NCBI GenBank assembly: GCA_018398575.1
Contig: JAGTXZ010000010.1
Coordinates: 2,666,001-2,730,000 of the forward strand
Length of the DNA: 64,000 nt
Source of the DNA: Ampelomyces quisqualis
Lineage: Eukaryota > Ascomycota > Dothideomycetes > Pleosporales > Phaeosphaeriaceae
Direction of reading: 5' to 3'
Shown: piece after piece, positions 20,064 through 31,215 of the stretch
Numbering within the stretch: the stretch's first letter is position 1
Layout of the letters: each line of letters begins with the position of its first letter
Made by a program: the position numbers and the translations under genes
The notes under the pieces: generated by a model
The model's database searches: none
The model's input: the letters and a program-made list of their open reading frames with translations, nothing else
What the model was told of the DNA's origin: nothing

Positions 20064-21440
20064 ATGGCCCGAGGAAGCAGCCAGAGAAAGAAGCAGTCGT
20101 TGGGGGACAAGGAGAAGGCGAAGAAACCTCAAAATGGGCAGCCAAAGAGTATGGTCATTCGCATTGGCGCGCAGGAAGTTGGCAGCAGCGTCAGCCAGCT
20201 CGTGCAGGATGTGAGACATGTCATGGAGCCAGACACAGCTGTTAGACTGAAGGTTCGTCGATTCGAGTGTTTGTTTCGAGCTTATATCAACGACTTTGCG
20301 CAGGAACGAAGAGCCAACAAACTCCGTGACTACACCACCATGTGCGGTCCTCTTGGCGTAACACACCTCCTCCTCTTCTCGCGCTCCGAGGCGGGCAACA
20401 CGAATCTCCGGCTTGCGCGCACGCCCAGAGGCCCCACCCTTCATTTCCGTGTCGAGAACTACTCGCTATGCAAAGACATTTTCAAGTCGATGCGGCACCC
20501 ACGGGCGGGCGCAAACGACTTCCAGGTCGCACCCCTGTTGGTCATGAACAACTTCCTCACATCAGACACGGAGAGGGAAAGACTGGGCGACAAGGCGCCG
20601 CCAAAGCATCTGGAGAAGCTCGTTACAGACATGTTCCAGGGCCTCTTCCCACCCATCCAACCGCACACGACACCTCTGCACACGATAAAACGCGTCCTCC
20701 TCCTTAACCGCGAACCCCCCTCGGAAGAGAATGGATCCTGCACGATAAGTCTCCGCCACTACGCCATCACCACCAAAATCACCGGCGTCCCCAAAGCCCT
20801 GCGCCGGCTATACGCTGCCGAAAGACTCCTCGGCAACGAAAAGAAGAAGCGCGCGCTTCCGGACCTAGGCAAACTCGAAGACGTCGCAGACTACATGCTC
20901 GACCCCTCAGCCGCAGGCTACACCTCGGCGTCGGAAACCGAGCCCGACACGGAAGGCGAAAACGAAGTCGAAGTCAGCGCCCCCGCGCGCCAAAAAGTCC
21001 TGTCTCGCCGCGAAAAAGAACGCTTGAAAGCAGGCGACGCGTCTTCCAACGCGCGCGCGCGCGGAACCAAACCTCGCGTCGAAAAGCGCGCTGTCAAACT
21101 CGTCGAGCTGGGGCCGAGGATGAAGATGCGCCTCACCAAAGTCGAGGAAGATGTGTGTTCTGGGAAAATCATGTGGCATGAATTCATCACCAAGAGTACG
21201 GCTGAAGTGCAGCATCTCGAGGAGAAGTGGGCGCAGCGGAATAAGGAAAAAGAAGAGCGGAGGCGCGTGCAGAAGGAGAATGTGGAGAAGAAGAAGAAGG
21301 AAAGGGAGGCAAGGGGGGTCAAGGAGGGTGAGGAGGAAGACGAGGAGGATGAGGAGATGGAGGATTTCGATGAGTATGATATGGATGATGATGTTTGGCA
21401 TGATGAAGATGGGGACGGCGAGATGGTGGATGAGGAGTAG
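20064..21440 (+). CDS. SSF1: Brix-domain 60S ribosome-assembly factor Ssf1/Peter Pan
   Basis: I splice this as 20064..20252 and 20304..21440, giving 441 aa. The unspliced frame is also open, but it inserts 17 residues in a conserved place: family members read ..RLKERRANKLRDY.., and removing 20253..20303 (GTTCGT donor, GCAG acceptor, 51 nt) restores exactly that. The Brix domain spans about residues 28-280, with GPLGVTHLLLFSRSE, NTNLRLARTPRGPTLHFRV, and TIKRVLLLNRE plus ISLRHYAITTKITGVPKALRR near its end. The C-terminal third is charged, with an acidic end. Ssf1/PPAN acts in the nucleolus in 27S pre-rRNA processing for the large subunit. The start at 20064 gives the expected basic N terminus. 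Confidence 0.9.
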   Translation: MARGSSQRKKQSLGDKEKAKKPQNGQPKSMVIRIGAQEVGSSVSQLVQDVRHVMEPDTAVRLKVRRFECLFRAYINDFAQERRANKLRDYTTMCGPLGVTHLLLFSRSEAGNTNLRLARTPRGPTLHFRVENYSLCKDIFKSMRHPRAGANDFQVAPLLVMNNFLTSDTERERLGDKAPPKHLEKLVTDMFQGLFPPIQPHTTPLHTIKRVLLLNREPPSEENGSCTISLRHYAITTKITGVPKALRRLYAAERLLGNEKKKRALPDLGKLEDVADYMLDPSAAGYTSASETEPDTEGENEVEVSAPARQKVLSRREKERLKAGDASSNARARGTKPRVEKRAVKLVELGPRMKMRLTKVEEDVCSGKIMWHEFITKSTAEVQHLEEKWAQRNKEKEERRRVQKENVEKKKKEREARGVKEGEEEDEEDEEMEDFDEYDMDDDVWHDEDGDGEMVDEE

Positions 21441-21565
21441 TGATCCATAAAGATAATGATACCCGATTCAAGCTTCAATTATATTTTTGTGACCCAATGT
21501 CGATGTGTTCTTCTGCGCGTACTTGACACCTTCCGCTTTGATCCATCATCAACAGAACTTCTCGC

Positions 21566-22576
21566 TCATCCTTTTGCCTTGAGCTTCTGAATAACCACCC
21601 TCTCCCCATCCAACTCCCATCCCACCCCATCCCCCACCAACTCGTCCCAACCCCGCTCCGTACTTCGCTCTACAAACCTCTTGTCCGCACGCATGTAGCT
21701 TTTGCCAATACACTTGAGCGCATGCACCCTGACCCTCCCATCGGCCCACTGCATCACACTTCGCTGGTAGCCATCCACGCTCCTCCGCATGCGCCAAAAC
21801 GTCACCCAGTCGTCCGCGACCAGCGCACGAAGTACTGCGTCAACGCGCCGATCGATGAAATCGTACCGCAGTTTGGTTGCGCGAGCGCCAGCGTAATCAG
21901 ACTGTCGGCACGCCTGGTCGAGGATCTGCAAGCCCACAAAGTCGCGAAGGTCATGTGGCGGGAGCGGATTCGACGGGTGTATCGTACTCAACAGCGAGTG
22001 CAGCGCAGGGACATAGGATTCCCAGTCATGACACAGAATCGCGACATGTATACTGAAATAATACGCTCTTCTGGCAAACACATCGGTCCTCGCACTGGCG
22101 GTAATCGCCTCTCTTAGTTTCCGCAGCGCTTGCAGGACGGTGGCGAGTTCGTTGATCGAGGGCTGCGTCGCCGTGCTGCGCGTGGGCAGGCGGTCTTCGG
22201 ACGCGTATTTCGACGACGCGAGGCCGCCCGCACTGCTGGGGTTGGACAGGGACAGGGAGGAAAAGGAGCACGTGAGGGAGGCAGAGGCGCTGCTCATCGA
22301 GGCGAAGAGGCGGTCGAGTTCTTCGCGGTTGAGCGCGCAGAGCTTCATGTAGCGCTCGATGATGCGGTTGAGGTAGACCTCTTGCGTTTTGAAGTCGTTG
22401 AGGCTGGGAGAGTGTCAGGAATTGTATGAACGCGGGGAGAGCTTGATTTACCGCGTCTCCCCCTTGGAAGGCAGGCCGTATGTTTCGAGGACATCTTCGC
22501 GGACTGGCTTGAGACGGTTCCATGCGCCGGATGCGCCGCGACGGCTGCTGGGGCGCATGGGCTCAGAAGACCTCAT
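21566..22576 (-). CDS. SAC3/GANP/THP3-family (LENG8-like) PCI-type protein
   Basis: Two exons: 22576..22452 and 22403..21566, with a 48-nt intron (GTAAAT donor, CCCAG acceptor), giving 320 aa. The splice joins ..ETYGLPSKGETR to LNDFKTQEVYLNRIIERYMK, continuous text typical of SAC3/GANP-family proteins of the Thp3/YPR045C/LENG8 group. The intron is confirmed by the in-frame stop at the donor. The helical middle (HDWESYVPALHSLL, DFVGLQILDQACRQ) and the C-terminal winged-helix-like end (ERGWDELVGDGVGWEL..) fit a PCI-like fold. Relatives act with Csn12 in transcription elongation and mRNA maturation in the nucleus. At 320 aa it is short for the family and may represent the conserved core. Converges with SSF1 (125 bp apart). 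Confidence 0.72.
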
Positions 22577-22965
22577 GGCTGGGGAGGTGGAATTGCACTG
22601 CGACAGCTACAAAGATTCATCGACGGAATTGGGCTTTGTAGTAGTTTGTGTGTGCCATGTTGTCGAAGAATGCAGTTGCCTTATTGTATGGCTGTCGGTG
22701 GAAGGTGAGATGCGCGCCTCGGTACAAGTACCTATGGTAACTACCTGTACCTACCTATCGCTGTACGCAATGTACATTTCACTTCGCCAGAAGCGATCCG
22801 ATTGCTTCTCCACAGCACCGAGGCAGCATGTGTGTTTACTGTTTTGATACTCGCAACCTTCGCCACTTACGGCATAGCGTACAGAGGCAGCCTGAGATAC
22901 AACTCGTGCATTATTTCCAGAGTCCACATTTATCTCATAAATCATGCCGCCCCGCTTACTTTTCC
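22577..22965. other. Intergenic, promoter side of the SAC3-family gene
   Basis: Unmutated DNA up to the left end of the 12-kb RIP-degraded element. It contains CTACCTATC/TACCTAC-type repeats near 22728-22760. No gene seen. Confidence 0.4.
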
Positions 22966-23025
22966 GCGCTAGAGAACTCCAGGACTCCAGAGCCAACCAG
23001 CAAGCTAGAATAACTCTAGGGCCCA
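22966..23025 (+). repeat. Left inverted end of the 12.1-kb element
   Basis: GCGCTAGAGAACTCCAG followed by GACTCCAGAGCCAA and AACTCTAGGGCCC. Still carries CCAG and GCCAACC, so it is largely not RIP-mutated, unlike the interior from about 23130. Confidence 0.7.
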
Positions 23026-23308
23026 CACCCCTCTTGTCAGACTAATCAGGGCACAGGGACGCGCAGAGCATAAGTAGAGCGTCTGAGGAAAACTTGTCGC
23101 GATTTTAGTAAATAGCCCTTTCAGACCTCACGCAATTTTCTACTTAACGCGTAATACTGCTCTACTACTATCTCTTATTATTTGTTTGCTAAATGCATTA
23201 TAAAATTTAGGTAAAGTTATATATACTTATATTTATTAATTATAAAATAACTATAACAGTATATATAATAAACAGCCTTAAAAACACAACTTTGTTGCAA
23301 GTAGATGC

Positions 23309-23650
23309 ACAAGAAAAACACTTGTACGCTCTACCTCTAGTACGCTCTACTATAATGTATTTTATACTAACTACATACATATAGTAGTTGTATTACCTTC
23401 TATCTAACCTCTCTTTATAGTTATAGTGTATTTGTTGCGTTGCGTTACACGTAGTTATAGAAGAGGCAGGCGTTTGTGCAAAAAAACACGCGTACGCTCT
23501 GCCTCTAGCCTGCTCTACTACAACGTATTTTATACTAACTGCATACATATAGTAGTTGCGTTGCCTTATATCTAACTCCTTTTTATAGTTATAGTATATT
23601 TGTTGCGTTGCGTTACGCATAGTTGTAAAAGAGGTAAGTATTTGTGTACC
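23309..23650. repeat. Direct tandem repeat, ~166-bp period, 2 copies
   Basis: Two copies of a unit containing GTACGCTCT.CCTCTAG, TATTTTATACTAACT and TTTGTTGCGTTGCGTTAC. The first key GTACGCTC is at 23324 and the second at 23490. A third start is seen near 23625. Confidence 0.75.
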
Positions 23651-23740
23651 TAGCTTTAGCAGGCGCAGGTATTAAGGTAGAGGTGTCTGTATATCTACAC
23701 ACGTTAGTATACTCTTCTTGTTAAGCTCCTACTTGCCTGC

Positions 23741-23940
23741 ATAACTCTAGGTAACTCTAGGTAACTCTAGGTAACTCTAGGACTAATTAGTAACTCTAGG
23801 TAGGCTCTAGAGAACTTAAGGGCCTTAGGATCCTGCTATAACAACTCTAAGACAACTCTAGAACAACTTTAGGACAACTCTAGGACAACTCCAGGACTAG
23901 TTAGAAACTCTAGGACCAATTAGTAACTCTAGGATATATA
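23741..23940 (+). repeat. AACTCTAGG iteron cluster 1
   Basis: At least ten copies of AACTCTAGG or RIP/point variants (AACTTTAGG, AACTCCAGG, AACTCTAGAACAAC), partly in perfect tandem as GTAACTCTAG units. Confidence 0.85.
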
Positions 23941-24109
23941 GCGCTAAGAAGAAATAGAGCGCAGGTAAAGAAGACGTTAAAATAGCATTAGGCCTACGCA
24001 AAAGATAAAGACAAGGCAGCTGTTCTCTTACAAGAGCTCTATAATATTATATGTAATATCTCTAACATACTACTATTATAGCTTCTTAGCGTTATTAATA
24101 TAGCCTGCA

Positions 24110-26060
24110 CTAAGGTATTACTGCAAGAGAAGGTTGTTACTGCGTACCTTATGCATATCCTTGCAGAGGATAATATAAGTATTATATAACAGCCTTAACT
24201 ACTACAGATACGCTTGCTATAACTCTTAATATTTAACTGTAAGAACGTACTCCTTATTACAAAGACAGGGTTTAGCAAGAGCCTTATCTTTTAAGCCTAC
24301 ATAATATTAATAGGTAAGATTACTATTTAACTTATACTATTATTAAAGCTTAGTAACAAGCAGGTAGTAGACATTAGCTATCTTAAGAGCGCAAAGCTAT
24401 ATCTAATTACAAAAGATACTATTTAGGTAGAGAAGGCGCTGCTTAACTGCGTTACTGCTAGCAAATTTACTTATCTCTTACTTAGTTCTAAGCAGGCCTT
24501 ATAGAGGGCTTTTAGGAAGATACTTTGCGCACTAGAGTTCTAGAATTAAGTAGAGCTAGTTGCTATTAACAAGTGCTATCTTATAAGCTAGTAGAAGGAC
24601 TTCTAGCTAGAGATTGCTATAATTAGCAAGCTTTGCACTATCCTACACTAAGATATTGCCTAGTTTAGGTACTCTGCAACAATAGATGCAAAGGATAAGT
24701 CTTACGTGCTTAGAACAGCTAGGTTTCAAACAGTTAGAAGTAGCCTATACTAGATAGAGGTAATAAGGACGTCTGTTAACTGTTTAGATATATTAATTAG
24801 CGTACTACTACTCTATTAAGGTAAGTTAAACTTGTAGGACTTACTTTATTTTTTGCTTAATACTACTGTTATAGAAGATATCTCTAGTAATTCTGCTAAT
24901 AACATTACTACTTCTTAGGATATTCTTAAGACTATTGTGTTTATTAACAAACAGATTTCTGTGTATACTGTAGTAGCCTAGGCTATAGATTAACTCCTCT
25001 ATATAAGCCTAGAGTATAGCACTTATCTTGCTACAGAAGAAAAGTATGTTTATAAAGTTATACAGATATTTACTACTTAAGTAGCGCAGTACAACTGTAA
25101 CTACGCGTATATAGAGTTTGCAAAGCTAAATTTAAAGATTTGCATTATATTTGCTACTACTAGTCTTAGGATAGGTATTAATATACTAGATGTTAAGCGT
25201 ATAGTAATATAGCAGATTCTTATTATAAAAAGCCTTAGTAATCTGTAGTAGCAGGCTAGGCAAGGCAGCTATAGTTTTAGTTAAAGGAGCTATATATATA
25301 TATTCCTGCTGTATTAGTTATTTAGTATATATAGTAAATATAAGCCTAGCACTACGCCTAGTTAGAGTAAGGCAGCCTTGCAGGCTTAGTCTGCTGTTGT
25401 GCTAGTAAAAAGCAAGAGGAGGAAGCATTAGCTTCCTAGTTAGCAGAAGCTGCAAGGTTATAGCTAGTTATTCTAGGTAACTTCTACTACACCTAGCAAT
25501 GTATTAGATATATAAAAGAATAGCTTACAAGATATATTAATATCCTAGAACGCTATAACATAGAACGTAGCCTAAGAAACTACAACACAGAACGCTGCAG
25601 CCTATAACGCCTCTTAGTTACCAGCTAAATAGACTAGCGCTATAACTAATTACTTCTAGACAAAGGCTAAGATAGAGGCACGTAACAGTGTGCCTCTATC
25701 TTAGTCTACTATAGTTAATAGTAAGTGTTACTACAACAGTTTCTTGCGTAACCTTAGTAAATTTAATCTAGGTCTAAGTAAGTAATAAGTTGTAGATAAG
25801 TTAGTTTACTGCTCTACGTGCAACCTAGATCTTAATCCTACTATTACATACCTACTAGCTTGTCCTAAGGTATTAGCAGCTCCTTATACTAGATTATTAG
25901 CTGCTATAGCAACTGGTATTATAGATGCGTTTGCTATTTATTGTGCAACTAAGCTTTACTATTCTAGTAAATTCTAATACAAGCTACCTGCTAGCGCGTA
26001 TATACCTAGAGAGTGTAGGTAGGAGTTAGGTTAGGCCTTAGTAGACGTTAAGGGGGAGCG
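24110..26060 (+). pseudogene. RecQ-type DNA helicase, RIP-inactivated
   Basis: Translating the plus strand through stops gives a recognisable superfamily-2 helicase. There is a Walker A remnant LITKTGFSKSLIF near 24255-24293, then GKITI.LI.LLKL, then an INKCYLIS.WKDF segment near 24570-24605 matching a DECHxIxxW-type motif II. F.YSATIDAKDKSY (motif III region) lies near 24665-24695. FATTSLRIGINILDVKRIVI near 25150-25205 is followed by QAR.GSYS, equivalent to the motif VI QRAGRGGR. Nearly every stop is TAG or TAA where Gln or Trp is expected, the signature of C-to-T change at CAG/CAA and G-to-A at TGG. A Cys-containing tail (YCSTCNLDLNPTITYLLACP) follows near 25810-25860. RecQ-like helicases occur in fungal telomere-linked and transposon-borne families. 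Which family this belongs to is not decided. Confidence 0.75.
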
Positions 26061-27740
26061 CTCTATTCTAGGTAATGCTAATTCTTCTATTCTATATAAC
26101 TTTTATACACTATGCGCTGGTTTACAGTGCCTAACTGCATAGAACAAGTAGGCTAGAGAACAAGAGGTACTTCTTATAGCTCTGCTGCAGCTTAAAAAGG
26201 CAGTTAACTTAGAGATAGAGTAAACTTAAGTAGGCAGGGCTCTACGTAAAGAGCAGAAGAGTTGTAACTTATTACTAGTTACCTCTGCAGTACAGCGCGT
26301 TAATACAAAGAAGTCTTATTACTAACAGAATAATAACACAGCTGCTGCAGTTGCACAAGAAGAGGCTACGTTACTACTACTATTTTTACCTAGAACTGCT
26401 ATCCTCTTAGAGTTAAAGTAATAACTGTCTGTAACAGATTAAGCTTCTTTATAGTAGTAAGTAACCTTGCAACAGCAATTAACTCTGTAAAAACAGGCAC
26501 TACTATAGTAGAATTTAAGGTCTTACTAGGTTGCTACACCTGCTGCTTTGCTACTACTATTATCTTCTGTAGTTCTAATTCTAACTTTTACACTAACGCG
26601 TAGCACTGCTCTTAGATTAAGGAGACGTGTTCTAACGCCTAAGAGTAGAGAATTATATAGTGCCTAGCTGTATAAGTAGTTAAATAGAGTAATTTTGCTG
26701 CAGTACGTATAGATAAACTAGCCTTTGCAGAGGTCTTGTTTGCAGCGCAGGCTCTACCTGCAGTTACGTCTAGGCTGTAGTTGCGTTTGTTATTATATTT
26801 GCAGATAGAGTAGTAAAAGGTAGGGTAGTAAGAGTTAAGGTAGAAAGGCACTAGGTAGCTAGCACGTTCCTGCTTGACGCCTTTAGCAAAGTATAAGAAT
26901 TTCTTAGAGAAGCTAATAGTGCTACTACTGTTCTTCTTATAGTTCTAATACTTAGCCTACTATTTAGAATTGCAGGGTATACAAGACTTGTTAATAAGGG
27001 CATACTTAAGACAGTTGCACTTTTTTGTATATTTACACCTAATGTTTTAGCCTATATGTAGCAAGCATTTTGTATAGCCTTGTTGCGTTTCTTTTAAGGC
27101 TCTGTAGACACCTTCTCTTAGAATATATTTATATATATACTTAAAGCAGAGTAAGAGTATAGAGCTGTTAACAGTGTTAAAGAGATATATAAGCGTTTCT
27201 TATAGTTTATTAAGTTAACCTATATACTTGTTGCAAATAGACTAAAAAGCTGTTTTAACACTTACCTCTTAGGCTACTGTTCTTATCTCTGTAGTTAGAA
27301 TGTTGCAGATGTTAAGATAGGCAACCTTTGTAGGCTTATTTAATAAGGTTGTAGGCTTATTTAATAAGAACGCAACAAGTCTCTTCTTCTAGTTTATTAG
27401 TTAACAAAATGTAAAGTAATTATTATCTGCATTAAAAACTCTGTTGTAGACGTTAACTAGTGCGTGTGCAGCTAACAATACTAATAATAATTAAGAATAT
27501 AAACTATACTTAAGAAGGCAATAGATAGCCTAGTAACGTAGACAGGGCTTACGCAGGCAGGCTTAATAGAGAACGCGTAGTAATTATGCCTGTAGGCAAT
27601 ATTAACAAGAGAGACGCCTTAGGTAGTAACCTAGCTAGTATAAGGTTAAGACATTATATAAGCTCTCTAATAGCGTGCCAACTAAGAGTAGTAGCAGCAA
27701 CCCTGCTGTCTTTGCTGTTAACACTAGCCTATTAACCTAG
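26061..27740. other. Decayed AT-rich DNA, unassigned
   Basis: The plus strand shows fragments with protein-like composition (for example LLQLKKAVNLEIE near 26180-26220), which may be the helicase C terminus or a neighbouring gene. Nothing identifiable. Confidence 0.3.
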
Positions 27741-27756
27741 GAGTTACTAATTGGCC

Positions 27757-27905
27757 CTAGAGTGCCCTAGAGTTGCCTAGAGTTAGTAAAAGCAGGTCTA
27801 GCGTATGTAATTAGCCCTAAAGTGCCCTAGAGTTGCTAACTAGCTCTAGAATTGTCTAGAGTTAGTAAAAGCAGGTCTAGTGTATGTAATTAGCCCTAGA
27901 GTTGC
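27757..27905 (-). repeat. AACTCTAGG iteron cluster 2 (inverted orientation)
   Basis: Several CCTAGAGTT / CCCTAGAGT units, with a duplicated longer unit containing TTAGTAAAAGCAGGTCTAG at about 27784 and 27853. Confidence 0.8.
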
Positions 27906-28479
27906 ACTAGGTAGAGTAGTATCTAGCCTACTAGATGTAGGTAGTAAAGGTAATAGTAATAATAAGATTACAGCCTTATTAGTTTAGAGTATATAGAAAC
28001 TTGTAAGTGTTAGTAGACTTAATTCTTTACAACTACTACTACTATAGTAGCAGCAGCAACAATAACATGCTTGCCCCTACTTACCTTCTGCCTACCCTCC
28101 TCTTTGCTCTCTTAAGTAACATCTGCCTATATGCAGAGGCAATAGGCGTTGCTGCTGCTACTATTTCTTAAGGTGTAACGCGTAGTAGCGCAATTACCTA
28201 GGTCTTTGTGCTGTAAGTAGTAAATGTATAGGATAAGCTTACCTTAAATAGTAGCTAAATCTATAATTACACCTTATTGCTGCTTGCAGAGGTTGCCTAA
28301 ATAAATGCTAATTATATAGTAGCCTGCCTACCTACTCTACTTGCGCGCCTTGCCCTTGCGCGCCTTAAGCTAGCCCTTTAGAGATTAAAAAGAGGAAGAA
28401 GGGCAAGAAGGCGCCTTGCGCTACTAATAGGTAGTTTATAGCAGCCTTGCCTACTACTACAGCCTTACCTACTACACTA

Positions 28480-28570
28480 CTACTACTACTACTACTACTA
28501 CTCTTGCCCTTGCCTGCTCTGCCCTTACCTGCCCTGCCCTTGCCTACTCTACTCTTACCTACTCTACTAC
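28480..28570. repeat. CTA microsatellite and CTTGCCCTTGCCT minisatellite
   Basis: About eight CTA units followed by CTGCCCTTACCTG-like repeats. Confidence 0.8.
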
Positions 28571-28833
28571 TATTGCTGTTGCTGTCTACTTAAGAGGTAA
28601 ATTTAGAAGAGAAAGAGAAGGATAATAATAGGATAGGAGCCTTTAGGCCGCAGTTTAGCTATTTCTCCTCTCTACTGTATGTATTATATTTCTAGATAGT
28701 TATCTAGATGCTTAAGTATCTATAACTAACAAATGCCTATAGTTCTAATACTTCTAAGTCTTAGTCTTTACTATAGTCTTTGTTTAAGTTAGCCCTAACA
28801 GCGCGTGTTCCCTAGGTTCTCTGCTTAGGTAAA

Positions 28834-29106
28834 CTAGTAAACAAATAATAGGATTTTATTTATTACAATTACTAGTATTATACTAGTAACGCTGCGTATA
28901 ATACCTTTGCAACGCAAGGCAAGCAGAATATAGTTAACTACGTTAGCTATATTATAGAGTCTAAGCTTAGTATAAAGCTTAATAGTAAACAGGCGTGTAC
29001 TAGGTATTGCGCCTACAACTCTAAGTTTAAGTGCTAGGTCTACAATTCTACTAAGGCTAAAGGCTAGGTTAGAGTATCTGCAGGCTGCGCTTACTGCTAG
29101 TTGCAA
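28834..29106 (-). pseudogene. Decayed unknown frame within the 12-kb element
   Basis: A 90-codon stretch without stops in an otherwise stop-dense block. Its composition is hydrophobic and globular (RIVDLALKLRVVGAIPSTRLF). No family recognised. It is probably a remnant of a larger element gene. Confidence 0.35.
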
Positions 29107-29370
29107 GAAGATAGGTGCTCCTTATTAACCTATTAGCTAGCAGGTTAGTCTTAGAGAGTAGTCCTGCCTCCTTCTTAGGTATAGTTAGCACTAACTGTGT
29201 TTGCACAGCTAGGTCTGCTGTTGCTGCTAATATACCTAGCGCTAGCTCTAGCTCTACTACAAGGTAGTTTCTAGACGTACTACCTAAGGTAGCAGAAGTA
29301 GTGTTGTGTAGAGCAAGGCTCTTATACTCTAGAATTTAATATTTAGATAACTACCTTCTTTATGCAGCGC

Positions 29371-29594
29371 GTTAATATCTACTCTAGCTGGTTAGAGTAG
29401 CTGTACAGCAAAACAAACTAGGTGTTAGTAATAGGCTAACTGTACAAGTTAGAGCTCTAGTTAGAATCTATAAGATAGTGTAGTACATAGATAACTATTA
29501 ACTTTATACTTTTTGTTAATATCTACTCTAGCTAGTTAGAGTAGCTGTATAGCAAAACAAACTAGGTGTTAGTAATAGGCAAACTGCGCAAGTT
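29371..29594. repeat. Direct repeat of ~80 bp, copies 144 bp apart
   Basis: GTTAATATCTACTCTAGCTGGTTAG... at 29371 recurs at 29515, with continuing identity through AGCAAAACAAACTAGG and TTAGTAATAGG. Confidence 0.8.
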
Positions 29595-29759
29595 ATAGCT
29601 AAGCTGCTGCAATAGGCTGCAGCTTGTAGGTTTTAGAGTAGATAGACCTTGTTAATAAAAATCTATAGACACTACAGTGTACTGTAATTTAACTTCTATG
29701 TGTAACATATAACCTCTGTATATAACGTAAGCTAATTAGCCTTAATAGATAACACTATA

Positions 29760-30170
29760 TAACTCTAGGGCTAACAAATAACTCTAGGCAACTCTAGGGC
29801 TAATAGCTAATAAATAACATAGGCTAACAAGCTAATAGACGTAGACAAGCTAATAGATAAGCTAATAGATAGATTAATAGATAACTCTAGCTAACTCTAG
29901 GGCTAATAAATAACTCTAGGTAACTCTAGGGCTAATAGTTAATAGGTAACCTAGGCTAATAAGCTAATAGATAAGCTAATAGATCAATAGGTAACTCTAG
30001 GGCCAGTAGGTAACTCTAGGGCCAATAGGTAACTCTAGGGCCAATAGTAGATAGGTAACCTAGGCTGATAAGCTAATAGATAAGCGGATAGATAAGCTAA
30101 TAGATAAGCTAGTAGATTAATAGATAACTCTAGGGCCAATAGGTAACTCTAGGTAACTCTAGAGCTAATA
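29760..30170 (+). repeat. AACTCTAGG iteron cluster 3 (largest)
   Basis: About 400 bp made of AACTCTAGG(G)C(T/C)AATAG units mixed with AGCTAATAGATA units. A few copies keep the pre-mutation form GGGCCAATAGG. Confidence 0.85.
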
Positions 30171-30567
30171 AATAGCCCTTGTTCTTAGGCAATTGCTGTG
30201 CTAAGCCCTATAGCAATAGTATATAAACTTATCCTTTCTTTCTCTCTCTATCTTTTCTTCTTTATCTTTATTTACTTGCTTTAACAGCTTAAAGTGTTAC
30301 TAGAACACTTTAAGCTGTTAAAGTAAGCAAATAAAGATAAAGAAGAACTTAATATCTCTTAGAGACAGGTAGAGAACAGTGTTAAATTGTTTATAGCTAA
30401 GGTTACAGTTAACAAAATGCCTAGGGCTTAACAAGAGGCTTATTTTGTCTTAAAGATGTTACAGAAGATATCTAACAACTGCTTAGCAGAAGCTAACAGT
30501 CCTAAATAGCAGATAGAGATACAAATAATATTAGGCAAGAATGCTACGTAGTAGGCTTTAGTAATAG

Positions 30568-31215
30568 CTTGCTATTAAACGTAAAGTTGCAGCAGAGAGT
30601 AACATTTTAACAGAGTACAGCTGTTTGGCTTAACTTGTCCTTCTCTGCTGCTCTAGTTCTTGGCTAGGCTTGCTATTAAAAGTAAAGTTGTAGCAGAGAG
30701 TAACGTTTCAACAGAGTGCAGCTGTTTGGCTTAACCTGTCCTTCTCTACTACTTCTCTACTGCTCTAGTCCTTAGCTAGGCTTGCTATTAAAAGTAAAGT
30801 CGCAGCAGAAAGTAACGTTAGATAGTTTATTAAGCAGCTGTTTAGCTTAAACTGTTACCCTCTACTGCTCTAGTCTTTAGCTAGGCTTGCTATTAAAAGT
30901 AAAGTTGCAGCAGAGAGTAACAGTTTAGCAGTGTACAGCTGTTTAGCTTAAAGCTAGCCCTCTGCTACTCTAATCCTTAGCTAGGCTTGCTATTAAAAGT
31001 AAAGTTACAGTAGAGAGTAACGTTTCAACAGAGTGCAGCTATTTAGCTTAACCTGTTCCTTTCTGCTGCTCTAATTCTTAGCTAGGCTTGCTATCAAAAG
31101 TAAAGTTGTAGCAGAGAGTAACAGTTTAGCAATATGTAGCTGTTTAGCTTAAAGCTAGCCTAAGAACTAAAGCCTAATTGTTAGCTAGACTTACTATCAA
31201 AAGTAAAGTTGCAGC
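30568..31215 (+). repeat. ~100-bp minisatellite, 7 copies
   Basis: Units start CTTGCTATTAAAAGTAAAG at 30568, 30669, 30781, 30886, 30986, 31087 and 31190 (last one CTTACTATC), so the period is 100-112 bp. Each unit contains GCAGCAGAGAGTAAC, CAGCTGTTTGGCTTAA and CTGCTCTAGTCCTTAGCTAGG forms. Confidence 0.9.

Noticed and set aside
29760..30170. AACTCTAGG array as a CRISPR-like array
   Set aside because: The genome is eukaryotic, spacers are not unique or uniform, and the unit is a short iteron within a transposon.
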